A stretch of 64,000 bases of DNA from UBA9980 sp964436235 (lineage in GTDB: Bacteria > Muiribacteriota > UBA9980): positions 1-64,000 of the forward strand of contig CAYTCW010000005.1 of assembly GCA_964436235.1 (NCBI GenBank), given 5' to 3'. The notes under the pieces were generated by a model. That model did not search any database and was not told the DNA's origin. It saw only the letters and a program-made list of their open reading frames with translations. The position numbers and the translations under genes are program-made. The first letter of the stretch is position 1. The number at the start of each line of letters is the position of its first letter. This document shows, piece by piece, positions 8,770-17,204 of the stretch.

Positions 8770-9723
8770 TTATTCAAAAAGGCTTGAAACCGGAACTTCG
8801 TTATGTATTCTGTGTATGACTTCCGAAATCAGCGGCGCTACGGACAGAACCGTCAAATTCGAAAATCTTTTTTCTTCAGGTATGATTATCGAATTAGTGA
8901 CGATAATTTCTTTAACCGGCGCTTTTCTAAGCCGATCATAAGCCGGCCCCGAAAATATAGCGTGCGTCGCCGCCACATAAATTTCCTTAGCGCCGTTTTC
9001 GGCAAGCATGGCCGCCGAAGCGGATATAGTGCCGGCCGTGTCGATTATATCGTCAACGAGAATCGCCTTTTTATTTTTAACGTCGCCTATCAGATTCATG
9101 CTTTCGGCCACGTTCGGCTTCGGCCTTCTTTTATCGATAATGGCGATAGTGGTATCTAAACGCTTGCCGTAAGCCCTGGCGCGCCCCACGCCGCCCGCAT
9201 CAGGAGATACTACTACGAATTCATTCGGATCAGCGGCCTTTGTTTTAAGATAATCGCAAATAATAGGAAGCGAGGTGAGATGATCGACCGGAATATCGAA
9301 GAATCCCTGAATTGCCCAGGCGTGAAGGTCGAAAGTCATAATACGGTCCGCACCCGCTTTAGTAAGAAGATTAGCCACGAGTTTAGCGGTGATCGGCTCG
9401 CGCCCCGAAGTCTTTTTTTCCTGGCGGCTGTATCCGTAATAAGGCACTACCGCAGTAACTTTTGCGGCCGAAGCGCGTTTAAGGGCGTCGATTATTATAA
9501 GAAGTTTCATCAAAGATTCATTGACCGGCGGCGCCGTCGGCTGAATTATAAACACATGCGCGCCGCGGACGCTTTCGCCTATTTTAACGTGGGTTTCACC
9601 GTCTAAAAAATTGGAAACGACCACGTCTCCTTTTTCCACGCCCAGATGCCTGCATACTTCCAAAGCCAGAGGTGAATTAGCCGTTCCGTCGAATACCCTC
9701 AATTTTCTTTTGCCGTCCGTCAT
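8770..9723 (-). CDS. prs: Ribose-phosphate pyrophosphokinase
   Basis: A 317-residue class I PRPP synthetase that makes 5-phosphoribosyl diphosphate from ribose 5-phosphate and ATP. Visible motifs are the catalytic flexible-loop region (PYYGYSRQEKKTSGREPI), the metal-binding FDLHA, the pyrophosphate loop VVSPDAGGVGRA and the PRPP-binding signature ILVDDIIDTAGT. The length is standard and all key elements look intact. Its start is 2 bp after the glmU stop, so the two are tightly coupled; prs and glmU are classic neighbours. Confidence 0.98.
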   Translation of the reverse strand: MTDGKRKLRVFDGTANSPLALEVCRHLGVEKGDVVVSNFLDGETHVKIGESVRGAHVFIIQPTAPPVNESLMKLLIIIDALKRASAAKVTAVVPYYGYSRQEKKTSGREPITAKLVANLLTKAGADRIMTFDLHAWAIQGFFDIPVDHLTSLPIICDYLKTKAADPNEFVVVSPDAGGVGRARAYGKRLDTTIAIIDKRRPKPNVAESMNLIGDVKNKKAILVDDIIDTAGTISASAAMLAENGAKEIYVAATHAIFSGPAYDRLRKAPVKEIIVTNSIIIPEEKRFSNLTVLSVAPLISEVIHRIHNEVPVSSLFE

Positions 9724-9725
9724 TT

Positions 9726-11144
9726 TTACGCTCCAGTCGTTTCCTGATTTTTTTCTTCTTTTTTAACGGGCCGTTTTTTCATATAACCTTCTTTAATGAC
9801 AAGAACGCTTCTGGCTATAGCCAGCGCGCCGGGCGCCACGTTTTTGTTAACGACCGACCCTGCCGCCACGAGTGCGCCCTCGCCAATTGTAACAGGCGCC
9901 ACTAAAGAAGAATTCGAGCCTATAAACGCCCCGTTTTCTATTATGGTTTTATTTTTATTAACTCCGTCGTAATTGCAGGTTATGGTACCAGCGCCAATAT
10001 TACAGCCAGACCCTATTTCGGCGTCGCCTATATAAGCCAGGTGATTGGCTTTAGACCCTTCGCCTATAAATGATTTTTTCACTTCGACGAAATTTCCGAT
10101 ATGGACCTTATCGCACAATTTGGCGCCAGGCCTCAAATGAGAGTAAGGTCCGACGATCGCACCGCGGCCGACTTCGGAATTTTCCACAACGCTGTAAAAA
10201 ACCTTGGCGTTGTCGAGCACGGCTGAATCGATAATATATGAAGCCGGACCGACGATGGCGCCCGAAGAAATTTTTGAGCGGCCGTGTATATAAGTTCCCG
10301 GATGTATTGTTACGTCATTTTCGATTTCAACCCCGGCGTCGATATAAGTATTATCCGGGTCTATGATTGTAACGCCGTTTATCATGTGATTTTTATTTAT
10401 ACGCAGGCGCATCGCGCGGCCGGCGGCGGCGAGTTCATAGCGATTGTTAATGCCGGCCGTCAGGCTGGAATCGCGTTCAAAGCACGCCGCTACGCTTAAA
10501 GCCGATGAATTGAAAATAGAAATAGTATCGGTAAGATAATACTCCTTCTGGTCGTTATTATTATCGAGCTTATCGAGGGCGTCTAAAAGTTTTTGCGTCG
10601 AAAAAACATATACGCCCGTATTTATCTCGTCAATTTTTTTTATTTCTCCGCTTGCGTCGCGTTCTTCGACTATCGCGGCGATGCCGCCCGCTTGGTTTCG
10701 CACGATACGGCCGTAACCTTTAGGTTCTGCGACTTTCGTAGTAAGCACGGCCGCAGCAGCGCCGCTTTTTTTATAAATTTCGACAAGATTTTCAAGAGGC
10801 TGCTTAGTTAAAAGAGGAGTGTCGCCGCACAGAACGAAAGATATGCCGCCGCGGCCGGCAAGAACTTCGCGGGCCTGCATTACGGCATGTCCTGTCCCCT
10901 TCTGCTCGCTTTGAGTAACGAATTCGAAACCCGGATAATCGCCGTGATATTTCTTTATACTTTCAATGACTAACTCTTTTGAATGACCGACGACTACGAC
11001 GATCTTAGAGGGGCTTACCCCGCGAACCGCTCTTATGACATGCGATATCATAGGCTCGCCGGCCACATCGAAGACGACTTTAGAATATTTAGATTTCATC
11101 CGCGTACCCAATCCCGCGGCAAGAATGACTGCAAATATATCCAT
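9726..11144 (-). CDS. glmU: Bifunctional GlcN-1-P acetyltransferase / GlcNAc-1-P uridyltransferase
   Basis: A 472-residue two-domain enzyme of UDP-GlcNAc synthesis. The N-terminal nucleotidyltransferase has ILAAGLGTRMKSK, the CGDTPLL strand and EKQKGTGHA-type motif (here QSEQKGTGHAV). The C-terminal left-handed beta-helix acetyltransferase has hexapeptide repeats and the conserved HLAYIGDAEIGSG and CNYDGVNKNKT motifs. The ATG at 11144 (MDIFAVILAAG) is chosen over an upstream TTG at 11168 because it fits the family start. It heads the glmU-prs-TPR-pth operon and follows the terminator behind tRNA-Gln; no clear promoter was found in the roughly 85 bp between them. Confidence 0.97.
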   Translation of the reverse strand: MDIFAVILAAGLGTRMKSKYSKVVFDVAGEPMISHVIRAVRGVSPSKIVVVVGHSKELVIESIKKYHGDYPGFEFVTQSEQKGTGHAVMQAREVLAGRGGISFVLCGDTPLLTKQPLENLVEIYKKSGAAAAVLTTKVAEPKGYGRIVRNQAGGIAAIVEERDASGEIKKIDEINTGVYVFSTQKLLDALDKLDNNNDQKEYYLTDTISIFNSSALSVAACFERDSSLTAGINNRYELAAAGRAMRLRINKNHMINGVTIIDPDNTYIDAGVEIENDVTIHPGTYIHGRSKISSGAIVGPASYIIDSAVLDNAKVFYSVVENSEVGRGAIVGPYSHLRPGAKLCDKVHIGNFVEVKKSFIGEGSKANHLAYIGDAEIGSGCNIGAGTITCNYDGVNKNKTIIENGAFIGSNSSLVAPVTIGEGALVAAGSVVNKNVAPGALAIARSVLVIKEGYMKKRPVKKEEKNQETTGA

Positions 11145-11230
11145 AATTAAAAACACATCTCCAGACAAAAAACTTATTGACGATCGTAACGAATCGATAA
11201 ATTAGTAATAGATAAATTAACGCCGGATAA

Positions 11231-11277
11231 AAAATAAATTGGGCAGATGCAGTTCTCATCTACCCAATTTATTTTTT
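11231..11277 (-). terminator. Intrinsic terminator downstream of tRNA-Gln
   Basis: A long hairpin with arms of about 18 bp (11231-11249 and 11257-11275) and a 7-nt loop. The single mismatch is a G-U pair only in minus-strand RNA, and a T-rich tract follows on that strand. So it ends transcription from spoVG/tRNA-Gln before glmU. Confidence 0.85.
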
Positions 11278-11286
11278 TATAAAAGG

Positions 11287-11358
11287 CTGGGGCGGGAGGA
11301 TTCGAACCCACGGATGGCGGAACCAAAATCCGCTGCCTTACCGCTTGGCGACGCCCCA
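11287..11358 (-). tRNA. tRNA-Gln (anticodon UUG)
   Basis: On the minus strand the 72-nt cloverleaf has a 7-bp acceptor stem (TGGGGCG with CGCCCCA) and discriminator G. The D arm is GCCAAGCGGTAAGGC, the anticodon arm GCGGA-TTTTGGT-TCCGC gives TTG at 34-36, and the T arm holds GGTTCGAATCC. The 3' CCA is not fully encoded (CC then T). It lies 12 bp after the spoVG stop and before a strong terminator, so it is probably co-transcribed with spoVG. Confidence 0.97.
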
Positions 11359-11370
11359 ACTTATTCATGA

Positions 11371-11676
11371 TTACATTGCTGCGGCCGTGGTTAACGGAGT
11401 TTCAATTAAATCTTTGACTTTATCGAACTCTAATAAAACAGCGCTCTGTATTTTTTCGCGAGTTTCAGTTATAATTGGATGAGCCGTATCTTTATAATCG
11501 CCGTTCGTAGTTTTGCGCGAAGGCATAGCCACGAAAAAGCCTTTTTTTCCTTCAATAACTTTTAAATCATGCACTACAAAAGCATTATCGATCGTAATCG
11601 ACGCAAATGCTTTAAGTTTACCGTCACCGCTAACTTTTCTAACCCTTACTTCTGTAATGTTCAAATCATCCACCAT
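11371..11676 (-). CDS. spoVG: SpoVG family regulator
   Basis: A 101-residue SpoVG homologue. The family core is present: NITEVRVRKV, KAFASITIDNAFVVHDLKVI, the conserved GFFVAMPSRK, and YKDTAHPI followed by an R/E-rich helix. SpoVG is a small nucleic-acid-binding protein that affects septation, sporulation or virulence genes in Firmicutes and also occurs in non-sporing phyla. A good ribosome-binding site (AAAGGATGG) precedes the ATG. It sits just upstream of tRNA-Gln and glmU, its usual neighbourhood. Confidence 0.96.
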   Translation of the reverse strand: MVDDLNITEVRVRKVSGDGKLKAFASITIDNAFVVHDLKVIEGKKGFFVAMPSRKTTNGDYKDTAHPIITETREKIQSAVLLEFDKVKDLIETPLTTAAAM

Positions 11677-11745
11677 CCTTTAAGCTAAACATAATTTGTT
11701 ACGGCGCAGTTTGTTTTAACGCCTATTTCTTATATAAGTATTATA

Positions 11746-11774
11746 ATTTTATCACATTAAAAAATTAAAAGCAA
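11746..11774 (-). promoter_or_regulatory. Putative spoVG promoter
   Basis: On the minus strand TTGCTT (11769-11774), a 17-bp spacer, then TAAAAT (11746-11751), about 70 bp before the spoVG ATG. The -35 box is weak. The whole element lies inside the 55-bp sequence duplicated across the assembly gap. Confidence 0.45.
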
Positions 11775-11793
11775 GCTTTTTTTAAGCCGGAGC

Positions 11794-11893
11794 NNNNNNN
11801 NNNNNNNNNNNNNNNNNNNNNNNNNNNNNNNNNNNNNNNNNNNNNNNNNNNNNNNNNNNNNNNNNNNNNNNNNNNNNNNNNNNNNNNNNNNNN
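11794..11893. other. Assembly gap of 100 N
   Basis: Exactly 100 undetermined bases, the conventional filler for a scaffold gap of unknown size. Because the flanks overlap perfectly, the real gap is probably negative (the contigs overlap) and no gene is likely to be lost here. Confidence 0.99.
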
Positions 11894-11950
11894 TATTATA
11901 ATTTTATCACATTAAAAAATTAAAAGCAAGCTTTTTTTAAGCCGGAGCGG

Positions 11951-14428
11951 TTATAGTTTAATAGAAGTGATTTTAAGAAGTATTCCGGTAATTTCATTAA
12001 AACCTTCGCTTATATTCTGAGGTATTTCCTGCAAACTTATCGCCGTGATCCTGGCGATTATTTGATCGAATAATTCCTGCATACGCGCTATGCTTTCTCT
12101 CAATCTGCGGTTGGCGCCCTGAAGATAAACGACGCGGTCGTTAAGCGCTTCGATACGACCCGCTTTCACCCTGTTATCGATGGTAAGCGCGACGCTTTCC
12201 CTGAGTTTGATTTCATCGTTATCTTTCTTTACGCTGACTTTTTGTATTTTAGAAAGCCTGCCGTCTAAAACTCTGGTCATAACGGACTGGATAACCGCTT
12301 CATTCATCGAAGGCCCTATGTAGTCTTCGATGACGCCCCTCGAAATCAATTCGGTGATCTTATGAACGGCTATGTCATTTTTAGAATAAAGCACCATGGG
12401 AGCGTTAACGACGGGGGCTAATTCAATAACCCTGATCAGGGAATCTTCGCCGCAGGCGTTAAACACATATAAAACCGGCCTGATTGAAAAATTTTCATCC
12501 TCGACCGAACAACAGCCCGTTTTCGTTATTTTCAATTCGCTGTTTTGAGCGAAACTTTCGAAAAGCGCCGTTATGTCTTCCGGCTCCCGTTGGTTGTCGT
12601 CGTCTAAAATAACCAATTCATTTTCGATTGCAAGAGGCGCTTCCGATGAACTTTCCGGGCCGCCTCCGGCATTATCTAACTTCAAGGTTTCGCCGATTCC
12701 GCTCAAAAGCGATTCAACGTTAAGCCTTATGCCCTGATAATCGGCTAAAGCCGTCTGATACTTCGAGCGCAGCTCCTCGACAACCGCTTTAAACTCATCG
12801 AGCTCCGCTTTACACCTTTCAGTCTCGGATTTATAAGTTTCCACATCGGTTTCACAGTTGATTTTAATTCGCTGAAGCTCCTCTTCTTTTTCTTCGATCA
12901 AAGACTGCACGCATTTTTCAGCCTCGTCCGCTGCCGTTTTTAACTTTTCTTCAGTTTCAGCGGTAAGAGCCTTTATTTCTTCTTCTTTAGCCGCCGCCGC
13001 CGTTTCGAACTCATTAACGGCCTTTCTCAACTTTTCAAGCTCCGCCGTAAGCGATTCTCTCTCTTCTTTCAATATTTTATTTTCGCGCGACATAAATCCG
13101 CTTTCTTCTTTATAACTGCTAAAAGCGCTGTAAATGCCCTGAAGTTCGGTTTCTTTTTCTTTAAGTTCGTTTTCCGCGGCTTCTTTCGCACCGGTTAATT
13201 CGGCGTGTTTTAACTTAAGCTCATTTAATTCACGCTCATTGGTTTTTGATTCCACTTCAAATTTATCTAAAAGCGCTATCGCCTTATCGCGTTCAGCTAT
13301 GAGCGATTTAAATTTTTCTTTTATTTCATCGAGCTCGCTTAAATGTTTTTGACCTTCGCCATCTTCGACCGCGGTTTCGCCTTCCGAAACGATAGTTTCG
13401 TCATCCTCAGCTGGCTGATTCGGCTTATTGTCATCGTCTGAGCCGCCGTCCGCTTCTTCTTCTTTGTTATTTTCATTCTCCGAAATTTTATCAAGTTCGC
13501 TTTCTAAAAATTCTTTAACCTCGGAAGCTAATTTCAATTTTTCTATATCTTCCGCGCTTATTTCCATTTGCGAGATGGCCTCGCATTTTTCGGACAAAAC
13601 AACGATTTCGTTCTCTAATGAGGATATCCGGGTATTTAATTCTGAACACAAATTTTCTTTATAACTGATTTCAAGTTTTAAAGTCTCATTCTCGTTTTTA
13701 AGCTCGTCATTCAAAGCCTTCAATGACAAAGACTCGCTCTGAGCAGCCAAAAGTAAAGAATTGATTTTTTCCATCTCGATTTCTTTATAGAAAATATCGG
13801 ATTGCAGTTTTTTAATTTCATCTGCGTTAGACGGCGAAATAGCCATAGCGGCGTACATACCGGGCTGCGGCGGCGGCGTCGATGACTGCGAGCCGTCTTC
13901 GAGCTGTTTGATTCGGGCGTCCCGCTCCGATATGGCGTGTTTTAAATCCCGGACGTGAAGAAGATGAAGACGGCGTTTATCATGCTCGTGCTTATTATCT
14001 TTCAAAGCCTTTTCAAGCTCTCGTTCATATTTTTTATTTACGGCTTCGGCTTTTTCAAGAGCTTCGATATTATCGCGGTTTTCAGCAAGCGCCGATTCAA
14101 TCAATTTTTGCGATTCGAGAATTTCGATTTCTTTTCTTTTTAGACGGTCCTGAAGAAGAACGATTTTTCGGACCGCTTCCTCGTAGGTAGAAACCACCTG
14201 ATCATCGCCGATCTCCTGGGCGTGAAAATCGCCCGTTGCGGCCGCGCCGACAACCGGCTCAGGAGAAATGGACTCCAAAAAACTCAACGCGTCAGCCGCT
14301 TTATCTTCGGAAGCCATATCTTCGACCGCTTTATCTCCGGAGGCCATATCTTCGGCGGTTATGTTTTCGGCTTCCGTATCTTCGGATTTTATATTCAATA
14401 ATTGGTTTTCTTCTTCGTTAATACTCAT
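11951..14428 (-). CDS. Large coiled-coil protein with a degenerate receiver-like C-terminal region
   Basis: 825 residues, no signal peptide. The N-terminus is acidic and contains a short tandem repeat (E-D-M-A-S-x-D-K-A). From about 70 to 600 it is almost continuous heptad coiled coil rich in Glu, Lys and Leu, broken by an acidic linker around 330-350. A globular part (about 640-745) with beta strands such as IRPVLYVFNACG and APMVLYSKNDI and alternating helices has the rhythm of a response-regulator receiver, but I see no clear phospho-Asp pocket. A final coiled coil ends the protein. It may be a cytoplasmic scaffold or cytoskeletal-type protein; the receiver reading is an inference. Confidence 0.8.
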   Translation of the reverse strand: MSINEEENQLLNIKSEDTEAENITAEDMASGDKAVEDMASEDKAADALSFLESISPEPVVGAAATGDFHAQEIGDDQVVSTYEEAVRKIVLLQDRLKRKEIEILESQKLIESALAENRDNIEALEKAEAVNKKYERELEKALKDNKHEHDKRRLHLLHVRDLKHAISERDARIKQLEDGSQSSTPPPQPGMYAAMAISPSNADEIKKLQSDIFYKEIEMEKINSLLLAAQSESLSLKALNDELKNENETLKLEISYKENLCSELNTRISSLENEIVVLSEKCEAISQMEISAEDIEKLKLASEVKEFLESELDKISENENNKEEEADGGSDDDNKPNQPAEDDETIVSEGETAVEDGEGQKHLSELDEIKEKFKSLIAERDKAIALLDKFEVESKTNERELNELKLKHAELTGAKEAAENELKEKETELQGIYSAFSSYKEESGFMSRENKILKEERESLTAELEKLRKAVNEFETAAAAKEEEIKALTAETEEKLKTAADEAEKCVQSLIEEKEEELQRIKINCETDVETYKSETERCKAELDEFKAVVEELRSKYQTALADYQGIRLNVESLLSGIGETLKLDNAGGGPESSSEAPLAIENELVILDDDNQREPEDITALFESFAQNSELKITKTGCCSVEDENFSIRPVLYVFNACGEDSLIRVIELAPVVNAPMVLYSKNDIAVHKITELISRGVIEDYIGPSMNEAVIQSVMTRVLDGRLSKIQKVSVKKDNDEIKLRESVALTIDNRVKAGRIEALNDRVVYLQGANRRLRESIARMQELFDQIIARITAISLQEIPQNISEGFNEITGILLKITSIKL
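14296..14385 (-). repeat. Three tandem 30-bp imperfect repeats inside the coiled-coil gene
   Basis: Units at 14296-14325, 14326-14355 and 14356-14385. The first two differ at a few positions and the third is more diverged. They encode a 10-residue acidic repeat near the protein start, keep the reading frame, and look like recent slippage expansion of a flexible linker. Confidence 0.8.
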
Positions 14429-14439
14429 AATAAAACCTT

Positions 14440-14469
14440 ATTCTATAAAAATATAGCATGTTTTGTCAA
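14440..14469 (-). promoter_or_regulatory. Sigma-70 promoter of the coiled-coil gene
   Basis: On the minus strand TTGACA (14464-14469), an 18-bp spacer and TAGAAT (14440-14445). It lies in the 56-bp interval after the stop of the upstream TPR gene and only about 12 bp before the ATG at 14428, so the leader would be extremely short or absent. Confidence 0.65.
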
Positions 14470-14484
14470 TAAATATTATTATTT

Positions 14485-17139
14485 TTATGAATTTATTTTT
14501 ACGCCGCCCTCATTATCGTTGATAATATTCAAAAATTGCGTTTTTGGAATATAACGAAGATGCCTGTACGAAAATATTCCAAACTCGCTGGATATCGAAC
14601 GGGCGTAATGGACGCCCCACTCGCGATAACGGCCTATGCGCTGCCGGTTGTTCGTTTCTTTAAGACAGTAAAAAATAGCTTCGACTATAGAGGCGTTATC
14701 CCACGGATAGTTGCTCTCGTTGAGCTCAGCCGCCATAAGTTCTATCGAACGGTTATAATCATTCAATAAAAAATGCGCGTAAGCATGATCGGGAAAACTT
14801 GCGATGATCTTCTTAAAAATCTCTTCGGCTTTTTTTATATCGTTATTTTTTTTGTAGGTAATCCCAAGCTCTAAAAGCTGTACTTTCAAATACCGGCCGT
14901 TTTTATATTTCGGCAGCGTCATCGCGGCCCGCTCTAAAATTTTAAGCGTTTTAAAGCCCGCAAGCCATTTATAACCGGCGGAAATTAAGATGCTTTTATA
15001 AATAAAACCGGCGGCTTCTTCGAATAAATCGAGTTCGCGACAGGCGATGGCGGCTTCGAGGCAAGTTTCAGGCTTGACTATATTCATCACGCGAATCTTA
15101 TCGAGCATTTTTTTTATCCTGTTCGAATCCATCCGCGACGCGTTCAGCTTCAAGTAATACTGTATATAGCTTTCGCTGAAATCGCCGAGAACGAATATAT
15201 CGTCATAAAAGGAAACCAGTTCGCCTATCATGTTATTGGAAAGAAAATAGTTATTGCACAAACTGAGCGCGGGTTCGAAAGAAGAATTGATTTTATAGGA
15301 TATCATTATCAATTCTATGGCTTCTTTTTTCATTCCGTCGAGCATCGTGCAAATTCCGGCGTAATAATAAAAAAGATGATTGTCCGCGGCGGATTCGATG
15401 CCGCTTTTAAAATACTCGAGGGCCACTTCATAATTTTTAAGATCATATTCAGATATTGCAAGCCCCAGCAGAGCATCTACGCAATCCGGCCTGAACGAAA
15501 AAAGTTCGGTATAAATTTTCTTGGCTTCTTCGGGCCTGTAAACCGAAAGCAGATAATTGGCTAATTTCAGCGCCGACCGTCGATAAACTTCCGGCCGCGA
15601 CTTTTTATCTATGCCCGCCGCGTAAGCCGCGTAATATTTTATCCCAGCTTCAAAATCGGCGAAATTACAATAAGCGTCGAATGCCTTATTATAAAATATT
15701 TCTTTATTAAAGATTTTAGCGAGCGCCTTTAAAGCCGGTATCATAACGTAGCGGGCGGCCGCTTTTCTGAGCATATAAAAAAGCCACGCAATCCCGAGCA
15801 GAAGAATAAACAACGGCGAATTAAAAAACGAGGCGATATAAGCCTTCCTGTAACGGTAATATAATTGGTGACTGCCGTTTTTAAAATGATAATTCATCAG
15901 CCAGTAGGCAACTTCACGCTTGGTCTCGGCAAAATTGAGCGAATCTATTACGATTTCGAATTCAGCGGCAGCTTTCTTTTCATCACCGCCCATAATATAT
16001 TTTTTGCCCGCAAGATAACGCGTATAATAAAAATCGGGGCCGTACGACGAGCAGAGGGAAAGCTGATCGCCCGCGGCATTATAATTTTTCAGTTTTTCGT
16101 AAGTGTTGGAAAAAACGATATGATAGTGCGGCGTCATATATGGATTTAAGCTCGAAGCCAGTTCGAAGGCGATAAGCGACTGGTCGTAGCGGTACCTGAG
16201 ATTATAAAATTCGCCGATAACCATTAACGCCAGATAATTATAAGGGTCCCTGCGGCAGGAATTAACGAACTCCTCATTGACGAGACGGCCGAACTTTCTG
16301 TGCGTTAAAATCATGTTAAAAACGGTTTCAACTATAAAATTGCCGCCCGCGGCTGCCCGGCAGGCGCTTATGTGCGAATAGGAGTGTTTGTAGCGGCCCG
16401 CCTTGAAATCTAACAGGCACAAATAAAAATGCAGGGCCGGCCCGCTGATATTTTTTTCAAGCAGAGCCCTAGCGCCCTCGTCGCCGGAAAGATTATTCAA
16501 ACCGCTGACGAAATTTCCGTTATAAACGGAGGTTAAAGTTTCAAATCCTTTATACTGGCTCAGAAGCCATACCTGCTCGGCTAAAATATAAGTTTCGGCG
16601 TCCTGGTAAAGATCGCCGGTATACGCCGAGTACAGTTCCGACATATAATCCGCGTCCGCGCGCCATACGCCCGCTGATTTTATAAAATATAAGGCAGGCG
16701 GAATTTTACGGCGCGCAGGCCCCGGCCGGAGCGGCGGCGGCAGTTCGTTAAGCGCATAATTACGCAAATATAAAACGGCGCGATCTCCGATTACCCTTAT
16801 TTTATAATCGGCGGCGCCCGAAACTGAATTTAATTTTTTTAATATTTCATCCGAAAATTCTCCATAGCCGGAAAAAGCGGCGGCGCCCGAAGCGGCCAGC
16901 GCGGCGGCGGAAGTTTTTACGGCATTAATTTCATCGCTGCTGCTGCTTTCATATTCGCCTATGGCGATCGAAAAAAAATCTATTTTTCGCTCTTCAAAAG
17001 AATAATGCGAGGAAGGCGTAGAAATTTGAATTTCATAACCGCCGCTTCCGAAAACATCAGAGGCAAAAAACAACGCCGAAAAAACGGCAGGCGCGATAAT
17101 AACCGCTTTTAATTTTATAAATTCGATAAATTTCTTCAT
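14485..17139 (-). CDS. Large secreted/membrane TPR protein
   Basis: 884 residues. A signal segment (about 10-30) is followed by an extracytoplasmic half with degenerate TPR helices (about 150-430). A hydrophobic segment near 437-457 (NSPLFILLLGIAWLFYML) is followed by a second TPR array (about 470-860). The two TPR halves on either side of a transmembrane helix suggest a scaffold linking the two faces of the inner membrane. No enzymatic motif was seen. The ATG at 17139 has no strong ribosome-binding site. It follows the epimerase gene by 65 bp on the same strand, but whether they are functionally linked is not clear. Confidence 0.8.
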   Translation of the reverse strand: MKKFIEFIKLKAVIIAPAVFSALFFASDVFGSGGYEIQISTPSSHYSFEERKIDFFSIAIGEYESSSSDEINAVKTSAAALAASGAAAFSGYGEFSDEILKKLNSVSGAADYKIRVIGDRAVLYLRNYALNELPPPLRPGPARRKIPPALYFIKSAGVWRADADYMSELYSAYTGDLYQDAETYILAEQVWLLSQYKGFETLTSVYNGNFVSGLNNLSGDEGARALLEKNISGPALHFYLCLLDFKAGRYKHSYSHISACRAAAGGNFIVETVFNMILTHRKFGRLVNEEFVNSCRRDPYNYLALMVIGEFYNLRYRYDQSLIAFELASSLNPYMTPHYHIVFSNTYEKLKNYNAAGDQLSLCSSYGPDFYYTRYLAGKKYIMGGDEKKAAAEFEIVIDSLNFAETKREVAYWLMNYHFKNGSHQLYYRYRKAYIASFFNSPLFILLLGIAWLFYMLRKAAARYVMIPALKALAKIFNKEIFYNKAFDAYCNFADFEAGIKYYAAYAAGIDKKSRPEVYRRSALKLANYLLSVYRPEEAKKIYTELFSFRPDCVDALLGLAISEYDLKNYEVALEYFKSGIESAADNHLFYYYAGICTMLDGMKKEAIELIMISYKINSSFEPALSLCNNYFLSNNMIGELVSFYDDIFVLGDFSESYIQYYLKLNASRMDSNRIKKMLDKIRVMNIVKPETCLEAAIACRELDLFEEAAGFIYKSILISAGYKWLAGFKTLKILERAAMTLPKYKNGRYLKVQLLELGITYKKNNDIKKAEEIFKKIIASFPDHAYAHFLLNDYNRSIELMAAELNESNYPWDNASIVEAIFYCLKETNNRQRIGRYREWGVHYARSISSEFGIFSYRHLRYIPKTQFLNIINDNEGGVKINS

Positions 17140-17204
17140 AATTTACACATAAATTCCGGCTAATATTAAGTTTTATTTTAATTTAATTTTAAGTAATAAT
17201 TTTA

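Larger units (their letters stand above)
11739..11948. repeat. Identical 55-bp contig ends flanking the gap
   Basis: The 55 bases at 11739-11793 and at 11894-11948 are identical and directly abut the N-run on either side. Exact matches of 55 bases at contig ends are what a de Bruijn assembler with k=55 leaves, so this is most likely one genomic copy counted twice rather than a true repeat. Confidence 0.85.

Noticed and set aside
8769..8777. Upstream TTG start for the TPR protein overlapping prs
   Set aside because: An ATG one base after the prs stop is in frame and gives normal coupling.
11174..11368. 64-residue ORF on the minus strand
   Set aside because: It covers the terminator and the whole tRNA-Gln gene, so it is not coding.
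11739..11948. 55-bp direct repeat as an attachment site or insertion footprint
   Set aside because: The copies abut a 100-N filler exactly and match a common assembler k-mer length, so an artefact is far more likely.
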